Below the pieces are notes generated by a model that was not told where the DNA came from, did no database searches, and saw nothing but the letters and a program-made list of their open reading frames with translations. A stretch of DNA of 64,000 nucleotides from JAJZGK01 sp035538795. GTDB lineage: Bacteria; Pseudomonadota; Alphaproteobacteria; Rhodospirillales; Magnetospirillaceae. The stretch's first letter is position 1; the number at the start of each line of letters is the position of its first letter. Made by a program: the position numbers and the translations under genes. Of the stretch, positions 49,388 to 57,247 are shown one piece after another. The DNA lies in NCBI GenBank assembly GCA_035538795.1, contig DATLJS010000069.1, positions 62,001-126,000 of the forward strand, in the 5' to 3' direction.

Positions 49388-50223
49388 GGCGCCGGCTTGT
49401 CGACGGGGACGACGCGGCCCGAACCCAGCATGCGGGTGTTGCGCTTCTTCAGATAGCGCGCCAGACCCTGTTCGAGGATGCCGCCGATGCGTTTGCAGGT
49501 GCCGTCGCCGAAGTGGAAGTCCCAGCGCAGGCGCTGCTCCTCCTGTTCCATATGTTCGTAGAGATCCGAGAACAGCGCCTCGAACACCGAGGAAAAATGG
49601 TCGTCGGTAAAGGTGACCTTGGATACTTCCAACATGGTGGCGTCCAGGATCGCCATGAAAATCTTTTTGCCGTGGGGGAAATTCTCGAAGCGGAACAGGA
49701 TGCGGATGAACACGGTGTCGACGAAGCGGGCCCAGTCGGGGTTTTCGCGGATGCGCTGCCACATCTCCTTGTCGTCGTCACAGTTCAGCCGATACAGCAA
49801 CTGATCGGCCTCGGCGTTCAATTCCTCATAGATCATTGGTCCGAAGGCTTTTTTCAGATAGCGGTCCAAGCCTTCGATCAGGGTGCGCGGCATCATCGGG
49901 CGCGGGCCGGTGAACAGGTGCGAAACCTTGCCGACTACCAGCCGCAACAGGAAACGGCTGCGGCGCGGATCGCGCTGAGCGGTGACGATCTGCTGGCTGG
50001 CGGTTTGGCAGGCCGAGCAGTTCTCTTCGACCGCTTTCAGCAGATCGGCTGAAATCTGAGAGAACTGCGCCGCCTTTTCCGGTGGCAGCATGGATTGGAA
50101 GGTGGTGATCAGATATTCGAACAGAGCCAGGTTCTTGCGGGGATGAACGGCAAGCTCCTGCTTTACGGAGTCGTCCTGGCCGTCTCCGGATGAGCCGAAT
50201 TCGTCTGGCCCGTTATCCTGCAC
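49378..50223 (-). CDS. Uncharacterised 281-residue cytoplasmic helical protein
   Basis: No family is recognised. The protein is soluble, rich in helices and charged residues, and has a Cys pair in ENCSACQTAS (about 72-75), a segment RWDFHFGDGTCKRIGG and a basic C-terminal tail ending in Pro/Lys. It starts with GTG, preceded by GGGAAGG at 8 nt. It follows moaE by 34 bp on the same strand, so it may be the distal gene of the moeA-moaD-moaE group, but nothing in the protein suggests molybdopterin. Confidence 0.72.
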   Translation of the reverse strand: MQDNGPDEFGSSGDGQDDSVKQELAVHPRKNLALFEYLITTFQSMLPPEKAAQFSQISADLLKAVEENCSACQTASQQIVTAQRDPRRSRFLLRLVVGKVSHLFTGPRPMMPRTLIEGLDRYLKKAFGPMIYEELNAEADQLLYRLNCDDDKEMWQRIRENPDWARFVDTVFIRILFRFENFPHGKKIFMAILDATMLEVSKVTFTDDHFSSVFEALFSDLYEHMEQEEQRLRWDFHFGDGTCKRIGGILEQGLARYLKKRNTRMLGSGRVVPVDKPAPKK

Positions 50224-50257
50224 CGTGTGAACCTTCCCAGCCTTGGCAATCAGGACA

Positions 50258-50692
50258 TTACCATCGTTCGGCCCGAGAGTCGTCTTCGCTCTTGGCCTCG
50301 ACCCAATCCTGCCGTCCGGCGCGTTCTTCCATTTTCCAGAACGGCGCCTTGGTCTTCAGCCAGTCCATCAGGAACTCGCAGGCCGCGAAGGCGTCGCCGC
50401 GATGACTGGACGCCGCCGCCACCAGCACGATGCGGTCACCGGGCAGCAGACGGCCGTAACGGTGAACGATGACGACATCGAGAAGCCGCCAGCGATTGCG
50501 GGCTTCGTTCTCGATGGCGGCCAGTTGGCGTTCGGTCATGCCCGGATAATGTTCCAGGGTCATGGCCTGCAAGTCGTCATCGCCGCGCACCAGCCCGACG
50601 AAGCTGGCGACAGCGCCGGCGGCGGTGTTACCGGCCGACAGACGGGCGATTTCGGCGCCGGGATCGAAATCCTCGGCTTGAATGCGGATCAC
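50258..50692 (-). CDS. moaE: Molybdopterin synthase catalytic subunit
   Basis: A 144-residue MoaE, which inserts sulfur from MoaD into precursor Z. Conserved blocks: ASFVGLVRGDDD, LEHYPGMTERQL, VIVHRYGRLLPGD and the active-site Lys in LKTKAPFWKME. It starts with GTG, 3 bp after moaD. Confidence 0.95.
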   Translation of the reverse strand: MIRIQAEDFDPGAEIARLSAGNTAAGAVASFVGLVRGDDDLQAMTLEHYPGMTERQLAAIENEARNRWRLLDVVIVHRYGRLLPGDRIVLVAAASSHRGDAFAACEFLMDWLKTKAPFWKMEERAGRQDWVEAKSEDDSRAERW

Positions 50693-50695
50693 GCC

Positions 50696-50947
50696 TCAGC
50701 CTCCGGTGACGGGCGGGAAGAACGCCAGCTCGTCCTTCGCTCCCACCGTTTGATCGGCGGTGGCGAAGTCCTGGTTGACGGCGGCGCGGATCAGGGCGGG
50801 TTTGGCGAAAGCCTCGGCATGGCCGGGGCTGCGGGTGGACAGCCAAGCCATGATCTGGCCGACGGTGACCACGTCGGCCGGCGGTGTCACGTCTTCCTCG
50901 CCGCAGCCGATTCTGGAGCGCAGCCAGGCGAAATAGAGAATTTTCAT
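50696..50947 (-). CDS. moaD: Molybdopterin synthase sulfur carrier subunit
   Basis: An 83-residue ubiquitin-fold protein ending in the required Gly-Gly (FFPPVTGG), which is thiocarboxylated and donates sulfur with MoaE. The ATG at 50947 overlaps the moeA stop by 4 bp. Longer in-frame starts would only re-read moeA. Confidence 0.95.
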   Translation of the reverse strand: MKILYFAWLRSRIGCGEEDVTPPADVVTVGQIMAWLSTRSPGHAEAFAKPALIRAAVNQDFATADQTVGAKDELAFFPPVTGG

Positions 50948-52176
50948 GCCAGCAGCTCGCCGAAAGGAATGAAAGGCACCAGATCGCCGGGCTTGATGTC
51001 GATGCCTTCGGCGGCCAGATCCAGCAGGCCGTCGCTGGCGGTCATCGACGTCAGCACGCCGGAGGAATCGCTGGCGTGCAGCTCGACCACCGGCCCGAAG
51101 GCGGTATAGGTGACGCGGGCGCGGGGAAACTCCCGGCGGCCCGGCTTCTTGCTCAAGGCGAAGCCGGCAGGCAAGGGGTAGCGGCGCGGACTGATGTGGG
51201 CGGCGCCCGACAGGCGGTCCAGCAGCGGCCGACCGAACAGCAGAAAGGCCACCATCACCGCCACGGGGTTGCCCGGCAGCCCCAGGAACGGCACGCCGGA
51301 AACGCGGCCCAGAGCCAACGGCTTGCCGGGCTTCAGGGCCAGACGCCACAAATGCAGCTCGCCCAGGGCGGAAACGGCGGCTTTGATGTGATCTTCCTCG
51401 CCCACCGAAACGCCGCCCGACGTGACGATCAGGTCGTGATCCTTGGCGGCGTGGGCCAGGGTGGATTGGATCACGTCCAAACGGTCGGGCAGAATGCCCA
51501 GGTCGCTGACTTCGGCGCCAAAGGTCTGAAGCAAAGCTCGCAGGCTGTGGCGGTTGGCGTCGTAGATGGCGCCGGCAGGCAGCGGGCGGCCGGGTTCACG
51601 TACCTCGTCGCCGCTGGAAAAAACGGCGACGCGCAAACGGCGGACCACCGGCAAGGCCGATAGGCCGATGGTGGCGGCTACCCCCAGATGCTGCGGCCCC
51701 AGGCGGGTGCCGGCCTTCAGGGGCATGCCGCCCCGGGCGACGGATTCTCCGGCCTTGCGGATATTGTCGAAGGCTTTGGGGCGCTTCGGCACGGTGACGA
51801 TGCCGTCCTGTTGTGAACATTGCTCCTGCATGATCACGGCGTCGGGGCCGGGCGGCACCGGAGCGCCGGTGAAAATGCGGTAGACCTTGCCGCGCTGGGC
51901 CGCTTCGGGCAGGGGATGCCCGGCGGCGATGCGCCCGCCCACCGGCAGGCTGGACGGGGCGTCGGGCGACAGGTCGTCTCGGAACACCGCCCAGCCGTCC
52001 ATGGCCGAATTGTCGAAACCGGGAACGTCGATGGGCGAAAACTGATCGACGGCGAGAACGCGGCCCAAAGCTTCGGACAGCGGCAGTACTTCTTCCCCGG
52101 CGACTGGCGAAACATAATCCTGCATGGCGGCGATGGCGTCGTCGACGCTCAACAGTCCCTTGTCCGCGGGACTCAT
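50944..52176 (-). CDS. moeA: Molybdopterin molybdenumtransferase
   Basis: A 410-residue MoeA that inserts molybdenum into adenylylated molybdopterin. Conserved: VPGFDNSAMDGWAV, RIFTGAPVPPGPDAVIMQE, VTSGGVSVGEEDHIK and GLPGNPVAVMVAF. The ATG at 52176 overlaps the pgsA stop (ATGA). With moaD and moaE it forms the molybdenum cofactor part of the uvrC-pgsA operon. Confidence 0.96.
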   Translation of the reverse strand: MSPADKGLLSVDDAIAAMQDYVSPVAGEEVLPLSEALGRVLAVDQFSPIDVPGFDNSAMDGWAVFRDDLSPDAPSSLPVGGRIAAGHPLPEAAQRGKVYRIFTGAPVPPGPDAVIMQEQCSQQDGIVTVPKRPKAFDNIRKAGESVARGGMPLKAGTRLGPQHLGVAATIGLSALPVVRRLRVAVFSSGDEVREPGRPLPAGAIYDANRHSLRALLQTFGAEVSDLGILPDRLDVIQSTLAHAAKDHDLIVTSGGVSVGEEDHIKAAVSALGELHLWRLALKPGKPLALGRVSGVPFLGLPGNPVAVMVAFLLFGRPLLDRLSGAAHISPRRYPLPAGFALSKKPGRREFPRARVTYTAFGPVVELHASDSSGVLTSMTASDGLLDLAAEGIDIKPGDLVPFIPFGELLA

Positions 52177-52736
52177 TTCGCGGCGCCCGACATGTGCTTC
52201 AGGCCGGATTGCAGATAATCCCAGCCGGTGATCAGGGTCAGGACGGCGGCGACCCACAGGCACAACACGCCGATGGGCAACGCGGGAATCCAGGACGGCG
52301 CGGCATCACCCACCAGCAGAACCGGCAGAGCCGTCATCTGGATGCCGGTCTTCCATTTGGCCAGACGGCTGACCGGCACGCCCACCTTCAGCTCGGCCAG
52401 ATATTCGCGCAGGCCGGACACCAGAATTTCGCGCAGCAGGATGACCAGAGCCGGCAGCACGCTCCATTTGTCCAGCCGGTCAAAGGCGGTCAGCATCAGC
52501 AGAACGGCGGAGACCAGCAGCTTGTCGGCGATGGGGTCGAGAAAGCGTCCGAAGCTGGAAACGATGTTGTCCCGCCGGGCGAAGTAGCCATCGAAGTAAT
52601 CGGTGATGGCCGCGGCCACGAACAGGGCACAGGCCACCCAGCGCCACAAAGGGCCATCCAGATAGAAGGTGCCGACCAGCAGCGGAATCGCCACGATCCG
52701 CGACAGGGTCAAAAGATTGGGAAGGCTGGTGAACAT
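52173..52736 (-). CDS. pgsA: CDP-diacylglycerol-glycerol-3-phosphate 3-phosphatidyltransferase
   Basis: Inner-membrane enzyme of 187 residues for phosphatidylglycerol synthesis. The CDP-alcohol phosphotransferase motif is complete in DYFDGYFARRDNIVSSFGRF followed by LDPIADK. About five membrane helices. The ATG at 52736 gives the family N-terminus (TSLPNLLTLSRI). uvrC-pgsA adjacency is widespread in proteobacteria. Confidence 0.96.
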   Translation of the reverse strand: MFTSLPNLLTLSRIVAIPLLVGTFYLDGPLWRWVACALFVAAAITDYFDGYFARRDNIVSSFGRFLDPIADKLLVSAVLLMLTAFDRLDKWSVLPALVILLREILVSGLREYLAELKVGVPVSRLAKWKTGIQMTALPVLLVGDAAPSWIPALPIGVLCLWVAAVLTLITGWDYLQSGLKHMSGAAK

Positions 52737-52898
52737 TTCATCCAGGAAGCAAGGGGCGGGCGCAAGCCGGTATTCTAGTGCATCCGCCCCCCAAGCGTAA
52801 ACAGCCCCGCGCAATGGTTTGGCGTTCTTAACCGGCGTTGCGCCTTGGGCGGCTAGACGATGGCAATACCCGTTCTCGGGCTTTCGGCAGCATGGAGG

Positions 52899-54806
52899 CT
52901 ATCCGGCCGGATGGAAATGAGCGTAGATCTTTTTCGCCAAGGCGCCGCTGATTCCTTCCACCGCTTCCAGATCGGCCAGACCGGCCTCGGAAACGCCCTT
53001 GGCCGAACCGAAATGATGCAGCAGGGCCTTTTTGCGGCGGGGGCCGATACCGGCCAGCTCGTCCAGGGGCGACGCGCCAATGGCCTTGGAACGGCGGGCG
53101 CGGTGGCTGCCGATGGCGAAGCGGTGGGCCTCGTCGCGCAGCCGCTGGAGGAAATACATCACCGGATCGTTGAGCGGCAGGGTGAAGCTGTCGCGGCCTT
53201 CCATGTGGAAGCGTTCCCGTCCGGCATTGCGGTCCGGGCCTTTCGAAACGCCGACCAGGGTGACCTCCTCGACGCCCAGATCGGCGAACACCTCCAGGGC
53301 GATGTTCAACTGGCCGCGTCCGCCGTCGATCAGCACCAGATCCGGCCAAGCGCCTTTGTCGCGGTCGGGATCTTCTTTCTGCGCCCGCTTGAAGCGTCGG
53401 GTCAGCACCTCGCGCATCATGGCGAAGTCGTCGCCGGGGGTGACGTCTTCGGATTGGATGTTGAACTTGCGGTACTCGTTCTTCATGAAGCCGTCGGGAC
53501 CGGCGACGATCATGCCGCCGACGGCGTTGGTGCCCTGGATATGGCTGTTGTCGTAGACCTCGATCCGCTCGGGCATTTGGTCCAGACCGAACAGCTCCGC
53601 CAGCCCCTCCAGCAATTTGCGCTGCGCCGAGCTTTCCGCCATGCGTCGGCCAAGGGCTTCGCGGGCATTGTCGTAGGCGTGCTCGATCATCTTGCGCCGG
53701 TCGCCTCGGCGGGGGGCGCTGATGCTGACCTTGCGTCCGGCCTTTTGTGAAAGCGCCTCGGTCAACAGGGCTGCGTCGGCGTCGGTCAGCGGATGGCTGA
53801 GCATGATCTCGCGGGGGGGCGGCTTGTCGTCGTAGAACTGTCCCAGAAAGGCGGCCAGCACGTCCTCGGGCGGTTCGTCCTGGGTTTGGGCGGGGAAAAA
53901 GCTGCGGTTGCCGAAATTGCAGCCCGAGCGGAAGAAGAATACCTGGATGCAGGCGGCGCCTCCGGCCTGATGCAAGGCGACGACGTCGGCTTCCTCGACA
54001 TCCTGGGGATTGATGTCCTGATGCGCCTGGATGCGGGTCAGGGCGCGGATGCGGTCGCGGAACAGGGCGGCTTCCTCGTAGGCCAGCCGTTCGGCTGCAT
54101 CTTCCATGTGCTGGGCCAGACTCTGCTGGATGGCCTGGCTTTGGCCGGATAGGAAGGATCGGGCCTGCTCCACCAGCTGGGCATAGTCGTCGGGGCTGAT
54201 GCGGTCGACGCAAGGGGCGCTGCAGCGCTTGATTTGGTATAGCAGGCAAGGGCGCGAACGGCTCTGGAAGACGGCGTCGGTGCAGGAGCGCAGCAGGAAG
54301 GCTCGCTGCAGGAAACCCAGGGTCTGGTTGACCGAGTTGGCCGAGGCGAAGGGGCCGAAATACTCGCCCTTGCGGCCGCGGGCGCCGCGATGCTTGATCA
54401 GTTGCGGCCAGGCGTGATCGCCGGTGATCAGGATGTAGGGAAAGGACTTGTCGTCCTTCAAAAGGATGTTGTAGCGCGGCATCAGCCGCTTGATCAGATT
54501 GGCCTCCAGCAGCAGCGCCTCCACCTCGGTGTGGGTGGTGACGATCTCCATGCTGACGGTCTGCGACACCATGCGCTGGATGCGGATGGGAATGCGTTCG
54601 GGCTTGGTGTAGGCGACAACCCGCTTTTTCAGATTCTTAGCCTTGCCGACGTAAAGAATCCCGCCAGCCTTGTCAAGCATGCGATAGACCCCCGGCGCGG
54701 AGGGCATGGTCTTCAGGTAGTCCTCGATCACGGCGGCTCCGGCGGCGAAACTGCCGGGCGTGTGAGGTGTGGGGCTGGGGGCTGGCGGCGGGTTCTCGGA
54801 GGTCAT
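52899..54806 (-). CDS. uvrC: Excinuclease ABC subunit C
   Basis: A 635-residue UvrC, the dual-incision nuclease of nucleotide excision repair. Domains in order: GIY-YIG nuclease (PGVYRMLDKAGGILYVGKAK, about 40-60), a Cys-containing region (RPCLLYQIKRCSAPC), a UvrB-binding UVR motif (about 215-250), the RNase H-like endonuclease (EVYDNSHIQGTNAVGGM, LVLIDGGRGQLN) and C-terminal helix-hairpin-helix repeats. A Pro-rich N-terminal extension of about 20 residues is present. No clear LexA site lies in the immediate upstream region. Confidence 0.97.
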   Translation of the reverse strand: MTSENPPPAPSPTPHTPGSFAAGAAVIEDYLKTMPSAPGVYRMLDKAGGILYVGKAKNLKKRVVAYTKPERIPIRIQRMVSQTVSMEIVTTHTEVEALLLEANLIKRLMPRYNILLKDDKSFPYILITGDHAWPQLIKHRGARGRKGEYFGPFASANSVNQTLGFLQRAFLLRSCTDAVFQSRSRPCLLYQIKRCSAPCVDRISPDDYAQLVEQARSFLSGQSQAIQQSLAQHMEDAAERLAYEEAALFRDRIRALTRIQAHQDINPQDVEEADVVALHQAGGAACIQVFFFRSGCNFGNRSFFPAQTQDEPPEDVLAAFLGQFYDDKPPPREIMLSHPLTDADAALLTEALSQKAGRKVSISAPRRGDRRKMIEHAYDNAREALGRRMAESSAQRKLLEGLAELFGLDQMPERIEVYDNSHIQGTNAVGGMIVAGPDGFMKNEYRKFNIQSEDVTPGDDFAMMREVLTRRFKRAQKEDPDRDKGAWPDLVLIDGGRGQLNIALEVFADLGVEEVTLVGVSKGPDRNAGRERFHMEGRDSFTLPLNDPVMYFLQRLRDEAHRFAIGSHRARRSKAIGASPLDELAGIGPRRKKALLHHFGSAKGVSEAGLADLEAVEGISGALAKKIYAHFHPAG

Positions 54807-54862
54807 GGCCAGAGATTTGAGAGAGGGAATAGGATGCCTGTCATAATGTCCTGTCCATCGCC

Positions 54863-55126
54863 TGTGGAGAACCCTGAACCTTCGTCAGGGGGACGGCGAT
54901 ATCCACGGACTCTGTGGATAAGTCTGTGCGCAAGCTGTGGGGCACAAGGTCCGCCCCAAGGGACTCCAAGGGTTTTACCCCTTTGCCTAAAAAAAAGGCA
55001 TGAAAACTAAATATTATTGTTTTTCAATTAGTTGATCGTTGTCAAGAGAGAGTCTGGAAGAAAAAATATGATTCCAATCTTGACTCTCTTCCGGCGATTT
55101 GGCAGCCGCGCCGCCGATGTGCACAA
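54863..55126. other. Origin-like region: DnaA boxes and AT-rich core in the 426-bp uvrC-folB gap
   Basis: The longest gene-free stretch in the window. It holds a perfect DnaA box (TGTGGATAA, 54913-54921), an 8/9 box (TGTGGAGAA, 54863-54871), a 7/9 box (54899-54907) and a 7/9 site at 55118-55126. They border an AT-rich core at about 54988-55031 and an A-rich hairpin at 55041-55090. The layout resembles a replication origin, but flanking genes are not the classical alphaproteobacterial origin neighbours. It must also contain the uvrC promoter. Confidence 0.3.
55041..55090. repeat. Complex inverted repeat with A-rich loop
   Basis: AGAGAGTC (55047-55054) pairs with GACTCTCT (55082-55089), TGGAA (55055-55059) with TTCCA (55072-55076), and alternatively GTCAAGA (55041-55047) with TCTTGAC (55078-55084). 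The loop is 12 nt, A-rich. No T-run follows on either strand. Confidence 0.5.
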
Positions 55127-55232
55127 CTGATCACGAGAACAGGTCGTGAAAAGGCAGCCGGATCCAAAGGTTGCGGCACAATGTCAGAGTGGTGACGGAA
55201 CTGCGACGGGCAAGCATCGACACGCGGCCCTT

Positions 55233-55649
55233 TTACGGCAGGGTCGACACACGTTCAATTTCGACGCCGACGCTGGTGGCGTCGGGAAAGACGTCCAACT
55301 TTTCCACCCGCACCCGCGCGACGCGCACCCGGCGGTCGTTCAGGCACAGGGCGGCGATGCGTTCCGCCAGGGTTTCCACCAGATTGACGTGACCGGCTTC
55401 GATCAGGGCGCGGATGCTGGTGACCACTTCCTCGTAGCAGACGACGTTGTTGATATCGTCGTCGACATTGCTGGCGTCGCCTTCGCGCACGGCCAGATCA
55501 AGGTTGATGCGGATGCGTTGCTTGTCCAGCTTTTCGTGGTGATAGACGCCGATGCTGGCCTGAAGCGTCAGGTCGTGGACGAAAACATGACGCAGGGCGT
55601 TGCGGGCGTCGGCGAACTGCGGAGGCTGGACGACTTTGGCCTGAGACAT
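55233..55649 (-). CDS. folB: Dihydroneopterin aldolase
   Basis: A 138-residue FolB of the folate pathway, cutting dihydroneopterin to hydroxymethyl-dihydropterin. Typical: HVFVHDLTLQASIGVYHHEK at the start with the aldolase-fold Glu, VVCYEEVVTSI and LVETLAERIAA. GGAG precedes the ATG. It is 2 bp after the SDR gene, and the pair suggests pterin metabolism. Confidence 0.93.
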   Translation of the reverse strand: MSQAKVVQPPQFADARNALRHVFVHDLTLQASIGVYHHEKLDKQRIRINLDLAVREGDASNVDDDINNVVCYEEVVTSIRALIEAGHVNLVETLAERIAALCLNDRRVRVARVRVEKLDVFPDATSVGVEIERVSTLP

Positions 55650-55651
55650 GA

Positions 55652-56416
55652 TTACTCCTCAGGAGTGGTGCCCGCGGGGGCCCAGCAGAGATGCTGGCCG
55701 CCGTCGAGGGCGATGAGTTGGCCGGTCATGGAACCGGAAGAAATGGTGAAATGCACGGCCTCGGCGATCTCGTCGGGCGAAGTGCCGCGCTTGAGCGGCA
55801 TCGAGGCGCATTGCTGGTCGAACTGTTCCTGGGTCTGGCGGGGGCTGGGCAGGGTGGGGCCGGGGGCGATGGCGTTGACGCGGATGCGCGGCGCCAGGGC
55901 CAGGGCCAGGGTCTGGGTCAACGCCCACAGGCCGGCCTTGCTCAGGGTATAAGTGGTGAAATGGGGCGTCAGATTCCACACCCGCTGGTCGATCAGGTTG
56001 ACCACCAGTCCCTCGGAATCCTCGGGCAACTGCGCGGCGAAGGATTGGGTCAGCACAAAGGGCGCGCGCAGGTTGGTTTCCATGTGCGCGTCCCACGAGG
56101 CGCGGGTGGCGGTCAGGGCCGAGTCGTGCTCGAACAGCGAGGCGTTATTGATCAGGCAGCCCAGCGGCCCCAAGGCTTCGACAGCGCGTGGCACCAGGGT
56201 CAGCACGTCGTCCTCGGACGCCAGATCGGCCTGCAAGGCAATGGCCTGCGCGCCCAGGGCGACGATCTCGTCGGTCAGGGACAGAGCGGCCTCGGCCGAG
56301 CGGTTGTAATGCACGGCCACGGCCCAGCCGTCCCGCGCCAAACGCAGGGCGACGGCCCGTCCGATGCGGTGGGCGGCGCCTGTGACCAGGGCTGTCTTAT
56401 AGAGAATCGACGACAT
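55652..56416 (-). CDS. SDR oxidoreductase, pteridine reductase (FolM)-like
   Basis: Short-chain dehydrogenase of 254 residues. The cofactor loop ALVTGAAHRIGRAVALRLA has a basic residue after TGAA, favouring NADPH; LINNASLFE and the catalytic Tyr/Lys in YTLSKAG are intact. The TGAAHRIG and NNAS patterns and adjacency to folB suggest a dihydropteridine reductase of the FolM/PTR1 type, but other substrates are possible. Confidence 0.85.
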   Translation of the reverse strand: MSSILYKTALVTGAAHRIGRAVALRLARDGWAVAVHYNRSAEAALSLTDEIVALGAQAIALQADLASEDDVLTLVPRAVEALGPLGCLINNASLFEHDSALTATRASWDAHMETNLRAPFVLTQSFAAQLPEDSEGLVVNLIDQRVWNLTPHFTTYTLSKAGLWALTQTLALALAPRIRVNAIAPGPTLPSPRQTQEQFDQQCASMPLKRGTSPDEIAEAVHFTISSGSMTGQLIALDGGQHLCWAPAGTTPEE

Positions 56417-56569
56417 GGGGGCGGAGAATGCCCGTGCGGGCTTTTCAACGCAAGCCTGCTCTGGGATGAGAGCCGGAGGTTTAATGGCGAATCCTTGGCG
56501 GCAATCAAGGTAATGCCCGGAAGGCTTGGCTCATATGGCGGCCGTCGCAGTTCTCTGGAGTTCACTTCC

Positions 56570-57247
56570 ATGACCATCGACCTTCTGCCCGACGTCGAAG
56601 AGATTGCCCGTCATTTCCGCCGGGCCTTGCTGGATTCGCGCCGCAACGAGACTCCCTATCGCCATTGGACCCTGGTGGACACCCTGCCGGAAAGCCTGTG
56701 CCTGGGGCTGATCAGTCTGCCTATCGCGCCGCAGCGTCTGGACGATTGCGGCGGCGTGCGCGATCTGGACAACGGTATCCGCTGCTTCATGACGCCGCGC
56801 CAGCAAAGCCGTCATCCCGTCTTTGCCCATTTTGCCGAAGCCATGCAGCGTCCGGATGTCGCCAGACTGACCGCCGAGACATGCGGTTTCCAAGCCGAGG
56901 GCAGTTTCCTGCGCATGGAATATATCCAAGACGTGGACGGCGCCTGGCTGGAGCCGCATCACGACGTGCCGGAAAAGCTGTGCTCCATCGTCATTTATCT
57001 TTGCACCGGCCCTGATTGCGCCGAGTGGGGGACCGACATTTACGACGCCGAACGCAAATGGGTGGGGCGTTCGTCGGGCATCTTCAATTCCGGCAGCATC
57101 TTCATCCCCGGTGAGAATACCTGGCACGGCTTCGAGAAGCGCAAGATCATCGGCATCCGCCGGCTGCTGGAAATCAATTACGTGCATCCCAGCTGGCGGG
57201 ACAAGGAGCAGCTATGCTTCCCCGATCGTCCGGTGACTGTGCGATGA
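56570..57247 (+). CDS. 2OG-Fe(II) oxygenase family protein
   Basis: A 225-residue double-stranded beta-helix dioxygenase. The iron ligands are His130-x-Asp132 (EPHHDVPEK) and distal His186 (NTWHGFEKR), with Arg197/Arg198 likely binding 2-oxoglutarate. The substrate is unknown. An upstream CTGGAG ribosome site sets the ATG at 56570. Its stop overlaps the next start (ATGA), so it is translationally coupled to the RidA/chorismatase-like gene, which points to a shared small-molecule pathway. Confidence 0.85.
   Translation: MTIDLLPDVEEIARHFRRALLDSRRNETPYRHWTLVDTLPESLCLGLISLPIAPQRLDDCGGVRDLDNGIRCFMTPRQQSRHPVFAHFAEAMQRPDVARLTAETCGFQAEGSFLRMEYIQDVDGAWLEPHHDVPEKLCSIVIYLCTGPDCAEWGTDIYDAERKWVGRSSGIFNSGSIFIPGENTWHGFEKRKIIGIRRLLEINYVHPSWRDKEQLCFPDRPVTVR

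Noticed and set aside
55137..55151. LexA-type site (GAAC-N7-GAAA) for uvrC
   Set aside because: Imperfect match to GAAC-N7-GAAC and more than 300 bp upstream of the uvrC start.
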